The notes under the pieces were generated by a model. It did not search any database, had not been told where the DNA came from, and saw nothing but the letters and a program-made list of their open reading frames with translations. Shown here in pieces: positions 16,782-23,951 of a stretch of 33,409 nt of DNA (positions are counted from its first letter, which is position 1; each line of letters begins with the position of its first letter). The DNA lies in the NCBI GenBank assembly GCA_034678545.1, contig JAXDBS010000056.1:1-33409 (forward strand), in the 5' to 3' direction. A program made the translations under genes and the position numbers. Origin of the DNA: UBA5614 sp034678545 (GTDB taxonomy: Bacteria > Cloacimonadota > Cloacimonadia > Cloacimonadales > Cloacimonadaceae).

Positions 16782-17523
16782 CAGTCCCGCCGAAGCGCCG
16801 CTGCCGTCCCTGATAATCAAGCAGGGCCTTTACGAATTCCGCCTTGCCAAAGTCCGGCCAGAGCACCGGCGTGACATGGATCTCCGCGTAAGCCGCCTGC
16901 CAGACCAGGAAATTGGACAGCCTCAGCTCGCCGCTGGTGCGGATCACCAGGTCGGGGTCGGGCATATCCTTTGTATAAAGCCGTTGTGAGATGATCCCGG
17001 AATTGATTTCATCAGGCGCCAGAGCGCCGCTTTTTATCTCTTCCGCGATTTGCCTGACCGCGTCCGTGATCTCCTGCCGTCCTCCGTAGTTGAAGAGCAC
17101 GTTCAGGTGCAGGCCTGTATTGTTCCAGGTTTTGCGGGTGAGGTCGTGGATTCTCTTTAGAAATTCCGGCTTCAGCTGCGCGGGGCTGCCGATCAGGCGC
17201 AGGACCACATTCTTGCGGTTGAGCTCATCGGTTTCCTTTTTCAGGTATTCGATCAGCAGGCTGAACAGCCCGGAGATCTCGTCTCGGGGGCGGCTCCAGT
17301 TCTCGGTGGAAAAGGCGTAGAGCGTGAGGTGGGGGAGATGTAGTTCCCCCGCGATCTCGACCACCTGGCGCACCGCTTTGGCTCCCGCCCTGTGGCCGTA
17401 CAGCCGAGGCCTGTGCCTTTGTCGGGCCCAGCGTCCGTTGCCGTCCATGATGATGGCCACGTGCGCGGGCAGGCGGCCGGGGTCCAGCTGCTCTGTCAGG
17501 CTCCTTATCTCGTCAGTCATCAT
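16774..17523 (-). CDS. uppS: Isoprenyl transferase (undecaprenyl diphosphate synthase)
   Basis: A cytosolic cis-prenyltransferase that condenses isopentenyl diphosphate onto farnesyl diphosphate to give the C55 lipid carrier for peptidoglycan and surface glycans. 249 residues, normal length. Visible blocks: HVAIIMDGNGRWARQR with the catalytic Asp, GHRAGAKAVRQVVE, LTLYAFSTENWSRP, LHLNVLFNYGGRQEI, and the C-terminal DPDLVIRTSGELRLSNFLVWQAAYAE, with WPDF after it. Two ATGs lie in tandem at 17523 and 17520; upstream is only A-rich AAAGAAAAA. It starts the minus-strand uppS-cdsA unit. Confidence 0.95.
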   Translation of the reverse strand: MMTDEIRSLTEQLDPGRLPAHVAIIMDGNGRWARQRHRPRLYGHRAGAKAVRQVVEIAGELHLPHLTLYAFSTENWSRPRDEISGLFSLLIEYLKKETDELNRKNVVLRLIGSPAQLKPEFLKRIHDLTRKTWNNTGLHLNVLFNYGGRQEITDAVRQIAEEIKSGALAPDEINSGIISQRLYTKDMPDPDLVIRTSGELRLSNFLVWQAAYAEIHVTPVLWPDFGKAEFVKALLDYQGRQRRFGGTGE

Positions 17524-18142
17524 ATTTTTCTTTATGCGTTATGTGTTATGCGTGACGGGTGTTGAGGCCGCGCCTGCTGCTTTCCGGAGTCCTTGATTCC
17601 AACGCATTCTTGATTGGATACGCCAGTCACAGGAATTTTGGACTTCGGGCGATGCGCGTAACACCGCAGAAGTCCGGCTTGCCCGTCACAATTATACAAC
17701 TTTGCTTTTACCGTTGGCAGGCAGGACTCCTGTACCGAATGCCGCCACCCAAAGTAACTCGTAATGACCTTGTCATCCCTATTCCAACTCATATTCCTTA
17801 ATACGCCCCGTTTCCACCCACCGTCGTCCTCGCGCAGGCCGGGATCCGGGTTTATCTATTCCCGCCCGTCGCTCTTTTATAGGATGGGGCTTCGCCCCCT
17901 GCCCTGTTTTCCACATGCCTGTCATGCAAGCGGTAGCCATAACTGCAGACGCCCCGGCTGCAGATCAGTCCGTCAGGACGGCACATCCCATTTGATACGT
18001 TGCCCAGTTTCGTCCTCCGGCTTTTTTTATCCTCATCTGTGCCATATCCACACCATGTACTTATCAGTTATGTCTCTTTGTGTCTTCGTGCCTTTGTGGT
18101 GAGAGACGTTAGCCGTAATTCTTTTTTCCGTGTCTTTTGTGG
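17524..18142. other. 619-bp intergenic repeat field upstream of uppS and downstream of prfB
   Basis: No supported gene; the short reading frames here are repeat-driven. From left to right: a tandem tatgcgt/tatgtgt stretch (17533-17552), an inverted repeat GGACTTC...GAAGTCC (17640-17675), a REP-like piece (17821-17850), a GGGGC-TTC-GCCCC hairpin (17886-17898), a CCGTC-AG-GACGG dyad near 17970-17981, and the gtgtctttgtg modules (18061-18144). Several are shared with 20691-20940 in the opposite orientation. Confidence 0.7.
17821..17850 (+). repeat. REP-like element, single copy
   Basis: The sequence cgtcgtcctcgcgcaggccg and its continuation resemble the widespread GTCATTCC/GCGAAGGCGGG type of intergenic repeat whose translation gives VIPAKAGIQ-like peptides. 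It matches, in reverse complement, 20691-20719. Repeats of this type are linked to RAYT (IS200-like) transposases in other bacteria; none is in the window. Confidence 0.65.
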
Positions 18143-18144
18143 TC
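18061..18144. repeat. Composite gtgtcttcgtgcctttgtgg / gtgtcttttgtggt repeat
   Basis: The reverse complement reads gaccacaaaagacacggaaa, then aagaatta, then accacaaaggcacgaagaca and aagagacata. The same two modules occur at 20847-20938, and a degenerate piece at 7219-7252. The right end touches the prfB stop codon at 18143. Such accacgaaagacacgaaa-type repeats are common intergenic filler in several phyla. Confidence 0.65.
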
Positions 18145-19262
18145 AGCCCGCTTTCAGTCTGGCGTGGGCGCGTTCCTTGAGCCAGGCGTAGATGAAGCCG
18201 TCCAGTTCGCCGTTCATCACTTTTTCGGTGTTGCCCACTTCGAAGTCGGTGCGGTGGTCTTTGACCATCTGGTAGGGTTGGAACACGTAGGAGCGGATCT
18301 GGTTGCCCCAGCCGATTTCGGTTTTGGAGTTTTCCAGTTCCTTTTTTTCCTTGTCGCGCTGTTCCTCGTAGAATTGGTAGAGGCGCGACTTGAGGATAGC
18401 CATGGCTTTTTCCCGGTTTTGGATCTGGGAGCGCTCGTTTTGGCAGGAGACCACGATATTGGTCGGCAGATGGGTGATGCGGACGGCTGAATCCGTGGTG
18501 TTGACGTGTTGTCCACCGGCTCCGCTGGAGCGGTAGGTGTCGATTTTGAGGTCTTTGGGGTCGATCTCGAGGTCTATCTCGTCCTCGATCTCGGGGTAGA
18601 CGAACACGCTGGCGAAGGAGGTCTGACGCTTGCCCTGGGCGTTGAAGGGTGAGATCCGGACCAGACGGTGGATGCCGATCTCCGCCTTGAGCAGGCCATA
18701 GGCGTAGTTGCCTTTCACTTCCACGGTCACGCTTTTGAGGCCGGCCTCCTCGCCCGCAAGGCTGTCGATCATGGTGAAGCTGAAGCCGTTCTTTTCCGCC
18801 CAGCGCGAATACATGCGCAAAAGCATTTCAGCCCAATCCTGGGCTTCGGTTCCGCCGGCTCCGGCGTGGATAGAGAAGAGGGCGTCATTGTGGTCGTATT
18901 TGTCATTGAGGAGGCATTCCACTTCCATCTTGTCGGTGAAACGTTTCCAATCCTCCCAGTTGGCGAGGGCCTCGTCCAGCAGGGGAGGGTGGAAATCCTC
19001 GTCGAGGAGTGAGATGTAGGTGTCGAGTTCGCCTTTGATCGTATCGAGGCGGCGGATGCTCTCCAGGTCGTCTCTCAGCTGGCTGATCTGGCGGGTCACC
19101 TGGCGCGCCGTGTTCTGGTCGCTCCAGAAGTCGGGCGAGTGCATCATTCCTTCCAGCTCTTTCAGCTGGGCCGATTTGCCGTCCTGATCAAAGTAACCTC
19201 CGGATCTCGAAGATGGTGTCCGACAGCGCGACGGCGTCTTTTCTGAAATCAATGTATTCCAC
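18143..19262 (-). CDS. prfB: Peptide chain release factor 2 with programmed +1 frameshift
   Basis: RF2 terminates translation at UGA and UAA. The real start is GTG at 19260-19262, with AAGGA seven bases upstream. The first 24 codons (VEYIDFRKDAV...EIRRLL) run into an in-frame UGA at 19188-19190. A +1 slip on CTT continues into LDQDGKSAQL and the main frame, giving 372 residues. Downstream are the RF2 tripeptide SPF (VRISPFN), which recognises stop codons, and the catalytic GGQ (SSGAGGQHVNTTDSAVR). The gene stands alone, between a repeat field and tRNA-Gly. An annotation starting in the downstream frame at 19252 would replace the true N-terminus with out-of-frame residues. Confidence 0.95.
19187..19201 (-). 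promoter_or_regulatory. prfB programmed +1 frameshift site
   Basis: On the minus strand the sequence is GGAGG-TTA-CTT-TGA-T: an internal Shine-Dalgarno-like GGAGG, three bases, the slippery CTT and the zero-frame UGA stop. Spacing is the same as in the E. coli prfB site. The base after UGA is T rather than the more common C. RF2 abundance sets how often UGA terminates, giving autoregulation. Confidence 0.95.
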
Positions 19263-19400
19263 TGGCCTTTCCTTATCGTTTTTATTACATTTCACCCTGT
19301 TTTGGACGGGTGGATTTAGTCAAGAGGTTTCCTCTTCCGCAGCGGGCCCGACAAGCCGCTTGACAAAAAGCCCCGCCGCCGGATTTTTGCTTCTTTGAGG

Positions 19401-19476
19401 GCGGGATTAGCTCAGATGGTAGAGCATTAGCTTCCCAAGCTGAGGGTCGCGGGTTCGAGCCCCGTATCCCGCTCCA
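19401..19476 (+). tRNA. tRNA-Gly(CCC), CCA encoded
   Basis: A clear cloverleaf: acceptor GCGGGAT/ATCCCGC with T discriminator and encoded CCA, D-arm TAGCTCAGATGGTAGAGCA, anticodon stem TTAGC/GCTGA with loop TTCCCAA (anticodon CCC, reading GGG), and T-arm GCGGGTTCGAGCCCCGT. A run of five T residues follows at once and may help termination. It lies between the divergent prfB start and the SUMF1-like gene. Confidence 0.96.
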
Positions 19477-19617
19477 CTTTTTCCCCCGCCACCGGCAAAT
19501 CCGGGCTTGAACCTTACTTACAAAGTGTTGACAGGATTGCGGTGCTTGCATATGTTTGCTTTCAATGACATCAGGCTCGGCCGCAGCAAATGCCTGCGGC
19601 AGAAAAAGGATGCTGAT

Positions 19618-20688
19618 ATGAGATCACTGCTTGTATTTTTTTTCATTTATGTCCTCATCGGTCTCTTTGCCGCAGGGAGGAATGAACTGCCCGAGTTACA
19701 CCTCCCGGAAAATGGCGGGGAAAGGGTTTTGCCATCTGTTGAGCTGGCAGTGGCGGGAGGTCAGCTGAACCTCGCCTGGGGGCCGGTTGCCGGGGCTGTA
19801 TCATACACTGTCTATTCTTCTGACGGCCCGCAGGAACCTTTCGCCCCCGACCTCACCGGCGCTTATGCGGACACGATCTGGACAGCTCCCCTGAATGCCG
19901 AAAAGCGGTTCTACTATGTGACCTGGTCCGATTCCTTTATCTTGGTGGAGGGGGGCACATTTTACAACGGCATCGGCGACGTGACCCTGACCTCTTTTCT
20001 GATTGATACATACGAGGTGACCCAGAAGGACTATCTTGCCGTAATGGGCACGAACCCCTCCTACGGCTTCGGAGTCAGCGACGACCGGCCCGTTTACAAT
20101 GTCTCCTGGTTCAACGCCGTGGAATACTGCAACCGGCTCAGCCTGCTCAACGGCCTCGCCCCCTGCTACAGCTACTTAAGTTATGGTGCTGAACCCTCGG
20201 ATTGGCCGCCGGAATGGGATGACAGCTGGAGCACGCCCCCCTACAACAATCACCAGAACTTCAGCTGCGACTGGGCCGCCGGCGGTTACAGGTTGCCGAC
20301 CGACATGGAATGGGAATTCGCGGCCCGGGGCGGAGTGTTGTCCCAAGGCTACGTCTACAGCGGGAGCAACACCCTCGGGGATGTCGGTTGGTACAACGGA
20401 AACGCGGGCTATCTGTCACACCCGGTGGGCTCCAAGGCAGCCAACGAACTCGGCTTCCATGACTTGAGCGGCAATGTGGGTGAGTGGACCTGGGACATCT
20501 TCGCGTCCTTGCCCGTAACCCCGCAAACCGATCCCCACGGCGCTGCAAGCGGCAATTACCGAACTTTCCGCAACGGTTACTTCAATTCCCCAGCCGCCAA
20601 CTGCGCCACCACCTACCGCGCCTACACCCGGGCGTCCACTTACAGCGCGGGGACAGGCTTTCGTATCTGCCGCAGGCTGCCTGTTTAA
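19618..20688 (+). CDS. Secreted SUMF1/FGE-fold protein with fibronectin-like N-terminal segment
   Basis: 356 residues from ATG 19618, which has AAAGGA seven bases upstream; the frame is open 37 codons further up but without a signal-like start. Residues 1-21 are a hydrophobic export signal. About 40-105 look like a fibronectin-III-like strand set (LNLAWGPVAGAVSYTVYSSD), a common companion in this group. The rest is the formylglycine-generating-enzyme fold: FILVEGGTFYNG, IDTYEVTQKDYLAVMGTNPS, RPVYNVSWFNAVEYCNRLS, GYRLPTDMEWEFAARGG, HDLSGNVGEWTWD and TGFRICRRL. The C-terminal catalytic cysteine pair of true FGEs is not visible, so it is probably a non-catalytic binding or surface protein. Confidence 0.85.
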   Translation: MRSLLVFFFIYVLIGLFAAGRNELPELHLPENGGERVLPSVELAVAGGQLNLAWGPVAGAVSYTVYSSDGPQEPFAPDLTGAYADTIWTAPLNAEKRFYYVTWSDSFILVEGGTFYNGIGDVTLTSFLIDTYEVTQKDYLAVMGTNPSYGFGVSDDRPVYNVSWFNAVEYCNRLSLLNGLAPCYSYLSYGAEPSDWPPEWDDSWSTPPYNNHQNFSCDWAAGGYRLPTDMEWEFAARGGVLSQGYVYSGSNTLGDVGWYNGNAGYLSHPVGSKAANELGFHDLSGNVGEWTWDIFASLPVTPQTDPHGAASGNYRTFRNGYFNSPAANCATTYRAYTRASTYSAGTGFRICRRLPV

Positions 20689-20690
20689 GA

Positions 20691-20775
20691 CCTGGGTCCC
20701 CGCCTTCGCGAGGACGACATCCCCTCTGTCCCGCGTTTACACTTCCGTCGTTTTTGCGCAGGCAGGAATGACGGG
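20691..20775. repeat. REPIN-like pair of inverted REP elements
   Basis: Two related pieces face each other: cctgggtccccgccttcgcg (continuing to 20719) and ccgtcgtttttgcgcaggca (20745-20775). The reverse complement of the second reads GTCATTCCTGCCTGCGC then AAAAACGACGG, the familiar intergenic REP type. They are separated by a 25-bp spacer, like the REP doublets mobilised by RAYT transposases. Confidence 0.6.
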
Positions 20776-20791
20776 AGGTTGAAACGGGACA

Positions 20792-20806
20792 TGGGGCTGA
20801 GCCCCA
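20792..20806. repeat. Short hairpin shared with the left repeat field
   Basis: TGGGGC-TGA-GCCCCA is a 6-bp stem with a 3-base loop. A near-identical hairpin, GGGGC-TTC-GCCCC, lies at 17886-17898, also close to a REP-like piece. It is probably a module of the same compound repeat rather than a terminator, because no T-run follows. Confidence 0.5.
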
Positions 20807-20846
20807 CACAATAAAGGGGTGGCGGGTGGGAAAAGATAAAATCAAT

Positions 20847-20938
20847 AACCACGAAATACTCGAAAAACACGAAAAAAGAATCTTATTTTAACGCCAAGGG
20901 CGCAGAGACGCTGAGACACAAAGAGAATGGAGAGATAA
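20847..20938. repeat. Composite aaccacgaaa...cacgaaaa / cgccaagggcgcagagac repeat
   Basis: Module A (20847-20881) reads aaccacgaaatactcgaaaa and acacgaaaaaagaatc. Module B (20891-20938) reads cgccaagggcgcagagacgc then tgagacacaaagag and agagataa. Both modules appear in reverse complement at 18061-18144 and share the aaaaaagaat junction. Confidence 0.65.
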
Positions 20939-21022
20939 GAATTATGGAATCAAAGCCGTTGGAGAAGCAGGCTTTGCGTCCGTCCGACGAAATATATTGA
21001 CAAAGAGAGCTAAACCCGGCTT

Positions 21023-21040
21023 GTTGCAGGAATATGCAAC
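21023..21040. promoter_or_regulatory. Inverted repeat GTTGCA-N6-TGCAAC before the Cys/Met PLP enzyme
   Basis: A perfect 6-bp dyad with a 6-bp spacer, 26 bp before the ATG at 21067 and just before the AAAAGGAG ribosome-binding site. The size and position fit an operator for a dimeric repressor or a small leader hairpin. The regulator is unknown, and a 6-bp dyad can occur by chance. Confidence 0.3.
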
Positions 21041-21066
21041 ATATTTGATCAAAAGGAGATAACCGT

Positions 21067-22527
21067 ATGGATAGGATGAAGCATTACCTCGAGGCCGCCA
21101 AACAGGCCGCCAAATGGCATGAAAACTACCGCAAGGAAATGCGCAAATGCAGGTTTGATACGATTGCAGTGCACGGGCTTTACTCGATGCAGGAAGCGCT
21201 GGATTACAACCAGGGCTCGATCATCGAGCCGGGCTATCTGTCAACTTCCCAGGCATACCGCGATTCCGACGAGATGGAACTGGCTTTGGGATATCAGATC
21301 CCGACCTGGTGCTACAGCCGCATCGCGAATCCGACCATGTATTACCTGGAAGGGCTGCTGGCCATGCTGGAGGAGTACCGCACGGGCGTCGAGGCATCCT
21401 GTCTCGTGACTTCGTCCGGAATGTCCGCCATCCGGACAGCCGTGGATGAATTCCTGCATCCGGACCCCCGGAACCCCAAGGCGCCGCGCAATTTCGTGGC
21501 CACTTCGCAGGTCTATGGAGGCACCTTTCAGCAGTTCTCCGTACGCAAGGACAGGGAGGATAACATCGAATGGCGCAAGATCATCAATTCCACCGACCTG
21601 AAGGAATGGGAATCCAAGATCGACGCCAACACCCGCTTCCTGTACGGCGAGATGCCCAGCAATCCGACCCTGGCTTTCTTCGATCTGGAGCAAGTTGCTG
21701 GCCTCGCGCATAAATACGGCATTCCCTTTATTGTGGATGCGACAGTCGCCACCCCCGCCCTGATGCGGCCTTTGGCTTACGGGGCGGACATCGTCATCCA
21801 CTCCGTGACGAAATCTCTGCACACCTCGGGTTTCGGGATAGCCGGCGCCGTAATCGCCAGGAAGAACATCACGGCGAGGATCGACAACAAAGAGCTGAAA
21901 AAGGATTTCTGCACTTACCTGAAACTGCTCCCCGCCAGGGACAACGGACCCTGCCTCTCTGCCCAGCAATGCCTCCTGGCCATCAATGACATCCGCACCC
22001 TGCGCATGAGGATGGACATCTGCTCCCTGAATACGATGAAAGTGTCCAGATATCTGGAAAAACACAAACACGTTTCCAAGGTCAATTACCTGGGTCTGGA
22101 AAACCACCCGCTGCACAAGATCGCGAAGAAATACATGCTTCTGGTCGATTCGGAAGACGATCAGCCCAATAAAAAACCTGTCAACCGCTACGGGCACCTG
22201 ATGTCGTTTGAAGTAAAAGGCGGAGCCGCCAACGCCCGCAAGGTGTTTGACGCCTTTCAACGGATCTGGCGCGCCACCGACCTGGGACGCATCAAATCCG
22301 TGGCTACTATACCCGCGATATCCACGCATTCACAGCAGGGAGAGGAAGGCCGCAAAGCCGCCGCCATCCCGGCTAATCTGATCCGCCTGAGCGTGGGCGC
22401 CGAGCATCCGGACGACGTTATCCGCGATCTGGAGCAGGCGCTTGCCGTTCTGGACGGGAAAAGGGTGAAGCAGTCCGCGCCGCAATATTCCGCGGGCGGA
22501 GCGTCATCGGCGCTGCTCAGAAAATAA
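21067..22527 (+). CDS. Cys/Met-metabolism PLP-dependent enzyme (cystathionine gamma-synthase/gamma-lyase family)
   Basis: A soluble fold-type-I PLP enzyme of 486 residues; common family members have 380-430. The N-terminal 35 or so residues are an extra charged helix before FDTIAVHGLY. Family blocks: YSRIANPTMYYLEGLLAMLEEY, SSGMSAIRTAVDEFL, GGTFQQF, IPFIVDATVATPALMRP and the PLP lysine K249 in HSVTKSLHTSGFGIAGAV, then LLPARDNGPCLSAQQCLLAINDIRTLRMRM and NLIRLSVGAEHPDDVIRDLEQAL near the end. The residues after the lysine differ from the usual TKYxxGHSD, so synthase versus lyase cannot be decided. AAAAGGAG precedes the ATG. The neighbours thrC and the kinase candidate point to homoserine-derived chemistry. 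Confidence 0.85.
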   Translation: MDRMKHYLEAAKQAAKWHENYRKEMRKCRFDTIAVHGLYSMQEALDYNQGSIIEPGYLSTSQAYRDSDEMELALGYQIPTWCYSRIANPTMYYLEGLLAMLEEYRTGVEASCLVTSSGMSAIRTAVDEFLHPDPRNPKAPRNFVATSQVYGGTFQQFSVRKDREDNIEWRKIINSTDLKEWESKIDANTRFLYGEMPSNPTLAFFDLEQVAGLAHKYGIPFIVDATVATPALMRPLAYGADIVIHSVTKSLHTSGFGIAGAVIARKNITARIDNKELKKDFCTYLKLLPARDNGPCLSAQQCLLAINDIRTLRMRMDICSLNTMKVSRYLEKHKHVSKVNYLGLENHPLHKIAKKYMLLVDSEDDQPNKKPVNRYGHLMSFEVKGGAANARKVFDAFQRIWRATDLGRIKSVATIPAISTHSQQGEEGRKAAAIPANLIRLSVGAEHPDDVIRDLEQALAVLDGKRVKQSAPQYSAGGASSALLRK

Positions 22528-22565
22528 CCGGATCCTGCACAGCCGGATTAAGAAAGATACAATCG

Positions 22566-22587
22566 GGCAGGATTTAATCATCCTGCC
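22566..22587 (+). promoter_or_regulatory. Hairpin next to the thrC ribosome-binding site
   Basis: GGCAGGAT and ATCCTGCC form a perfect 8-bp stem with a 6-base loop. It ends one base before the GGGAG (22588-22592) that serves the thrC ATG at 22599. No T-run follows, so it is not a standard terminator. Its place suggests tuning of thrC translation or an mRNA-processing signal. Confidence 0.4.
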
Positions 22588-22598
22588 GGGAGACTGAT

Positions 22599-23948
22599 AT
22601 GCTTTACTATTCCACGAACTTCAAGGCGCGCCGGGTGAATTTCCGGGCGGCCCTGCTGCAAGGCCTGGCCGAGGACAAGGGTCTGTACATGCCGGAATCC
22701 ATCCCGATCCTGGCGCCGGAAGAGATTGCCGAACTGAAAAAGATGAGTTATCCCGAAATCGCTTTTGCGGTGGGGCGGAAATTTCTGGCTGACGAGATCC
22801 CTGATTCCGACCTCAGGCGGCTGGTCACGGATGCCTATGATTATGACGTCCCCCTGGAAAATGTCACAGCTAAGCATCATATCATGCGCCTGGACCAGGG
22901 TCCGACGGCTTCCTTCAAGGATTTCGCGGCCCGGCTTATGGGGCGTCTGATGCAATACTACCTGGCCCTGGAGAACCGCAAGCTGCTCATCCTGACCGCC
23001 ACGTCCGGCGATACAGGCAGCGCCATTGCCAACGCCTTTTATGGCTTGGACAACATCAAGGTAGTGGTGCTGTTTCCGGAAAAGGAGGTCACCCCCCGCC
23101 AGCGCAAGCAGATGACGACCCTGGGCAAGAATGTCAGCGTGATCTCTATCGACGGCAAATTCGACGACTGCCAGGCTCTGGTGAAGAGAGCTTTCTCCGA
23201 TCCCGACCTGGCCTACCTCGGGATGTCGTCAGCCAATTCCATCAACATCGGCCGCCTGATCCCGCAGACAATGTACTATTTCTATGCCTATGCCAAACTG
23301 TTTGAGAGTAAGGGTGAAAAAGCGGTTTTCAGCGTGCCCAGCGGCAATTTCGGAGACCTGATGGGCGGCTTGATCGCCAGGAACATGGGCTTGCCTGTTC
23401 ATCGGTTTGTGGTAGCCACCAATGAGAACGACGAGTTCCCCGTTTATGTGAAAACCGGCGAGTATAAAGTGATCTCTCCCTCCCGTAATTGCATCTCCAG
23501 CGCCATGAATGTAGGCCACCCCAGCAATGTGGCGCGTCTGATCACGCTCTACGGCGGGATCATGGACGAGACTGGAAGAATCATAAAACAGCCTGACCTT
23601 GAGCGGATCCGCAGAGATATGTTTGCCATCAGCATAACCGATAAGGAAACCGAACAAACCATCCATGACACTTACATGCAATACAAAGTGCTGCTGGAAC
23701 CGCATGGGGCAGTGGGTTGGGCCGGCCTGCAGAATTACTTGAAGCGGTATCCGGAAGAGCAGAAACTCCTGTGCATCTCTTTGGAAACGGCCCATCCGGC
23801 CAAATTCCCCGAGAAGATCACTGAGATATTGAATATCGACCCGCCCTTGCCGCCTTCCCTGCAGGGCCTCGATGACAAAGAGGAATTCATTATCCCCCTG
23901 CGGAATGATTATACCGATTTTTACAAACACCTGAAAGAGAAATACTGA
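22599..23948 (+). CDS. thrC: Threonine synthase
   Basis: A PLP enzyme converting O-phosphohomoserine to threonine. 449 residues, in the range of the longer bacterial ThrC type. It opens with YYSTNFKARRVNFRAALLQGLAEDKGLYMP. The PLP lysine is K107 in TASFKDFAARLM. ILTATSGDTGSA binds the PLP phosphate. Then VPSGNFGDLMGGLIARNMGLP and SAMNVGHPSNVARL, and near the end EPHGAVGWAGLQNYL and SLETAHPAKFPE are typical. It lies 71 bp after the Cys/Met-type enzyme and 3 bp before the aPGAM-like gene, so it is surely co-transcribed with the latter. Confidence 0.95.
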   Translation: MLYYSTNFKARRVNFRAALLQGLAEDKGLYMPESIPILAPEEIAELKKMSYPEIAFAVGRKFLADEIPDSDLRRLVTDAYDYDVPLENVTAKHHIMRLDQGPTASFKDFAARLMGRLMQYYLALENRKLLILTATSGDTGSAIANAFYGLDNIKVVVLFPEKEVTPRQRKQMTTLGKNVSVISIDGKFDDCQALVKRAFSDPDLAYLGMSSANSINIGRLIPQTMYYFYAYAKLFESKGEKAVFSVPSGNFGDLMGGLIARNMGLPVHRFVVATNENDEFPVYVKTGEYKVISPSRNCISSAMNVGHPSNVARLITLYGGIMDETGRIIKQPDLERIRRDMFAISITDKETEQTIHDTYMQYKVLLEPHGAVGWAGLQNYLKRYPEEQKLLCISLETAHPAKFPEKITEILNIDPPLPPSLQGLDDKEEFIIPLRNDYTDFYKHLKEKY

Positions 23949-23951
23949 TTT

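Larger units (their letters stand above)
20689..21066. other. 378-bp intergenic repeat and leader region before the homoserine-branch genes
   Basis: No supported gene. 20691-20806 is the REPIN-like block plus a hairpin; 20847-20938 is the cacgaaa/cacaaag composite. 20951-20976 is a hairpin CAAAGCC-N12-GGCTTTG. TTGACA occurs at 20997-21002 but without a good -10. GTTGCA-N6-TGCAAC (21023-21040) is followed by AAAAGGAG and the ATG at 21067. Confidence 0.65.

Noticed and set aside
17559..18191. Several short plus-strand frames in the 17.5-18.2 kb gap
   Set aside because: They lie in repeat DNA and encode REP-derived peptides; none has a ribosome-binding site or a recognisable domain.
20941..21066. 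SAM or T-box riboswitch before the Cys/Met-type gene
   Set aside because: None of the conserved core sequences of those riboswitches can be found; only simple dyads are present.
21241..22329. 362-codon antisense frame opposite the Cys/Met-type PLP enzyme
   Set aside because: It mirrors a gene with clear family motifs; the frame has no recognisable domain and is the usual GC-driven antisense shadow.
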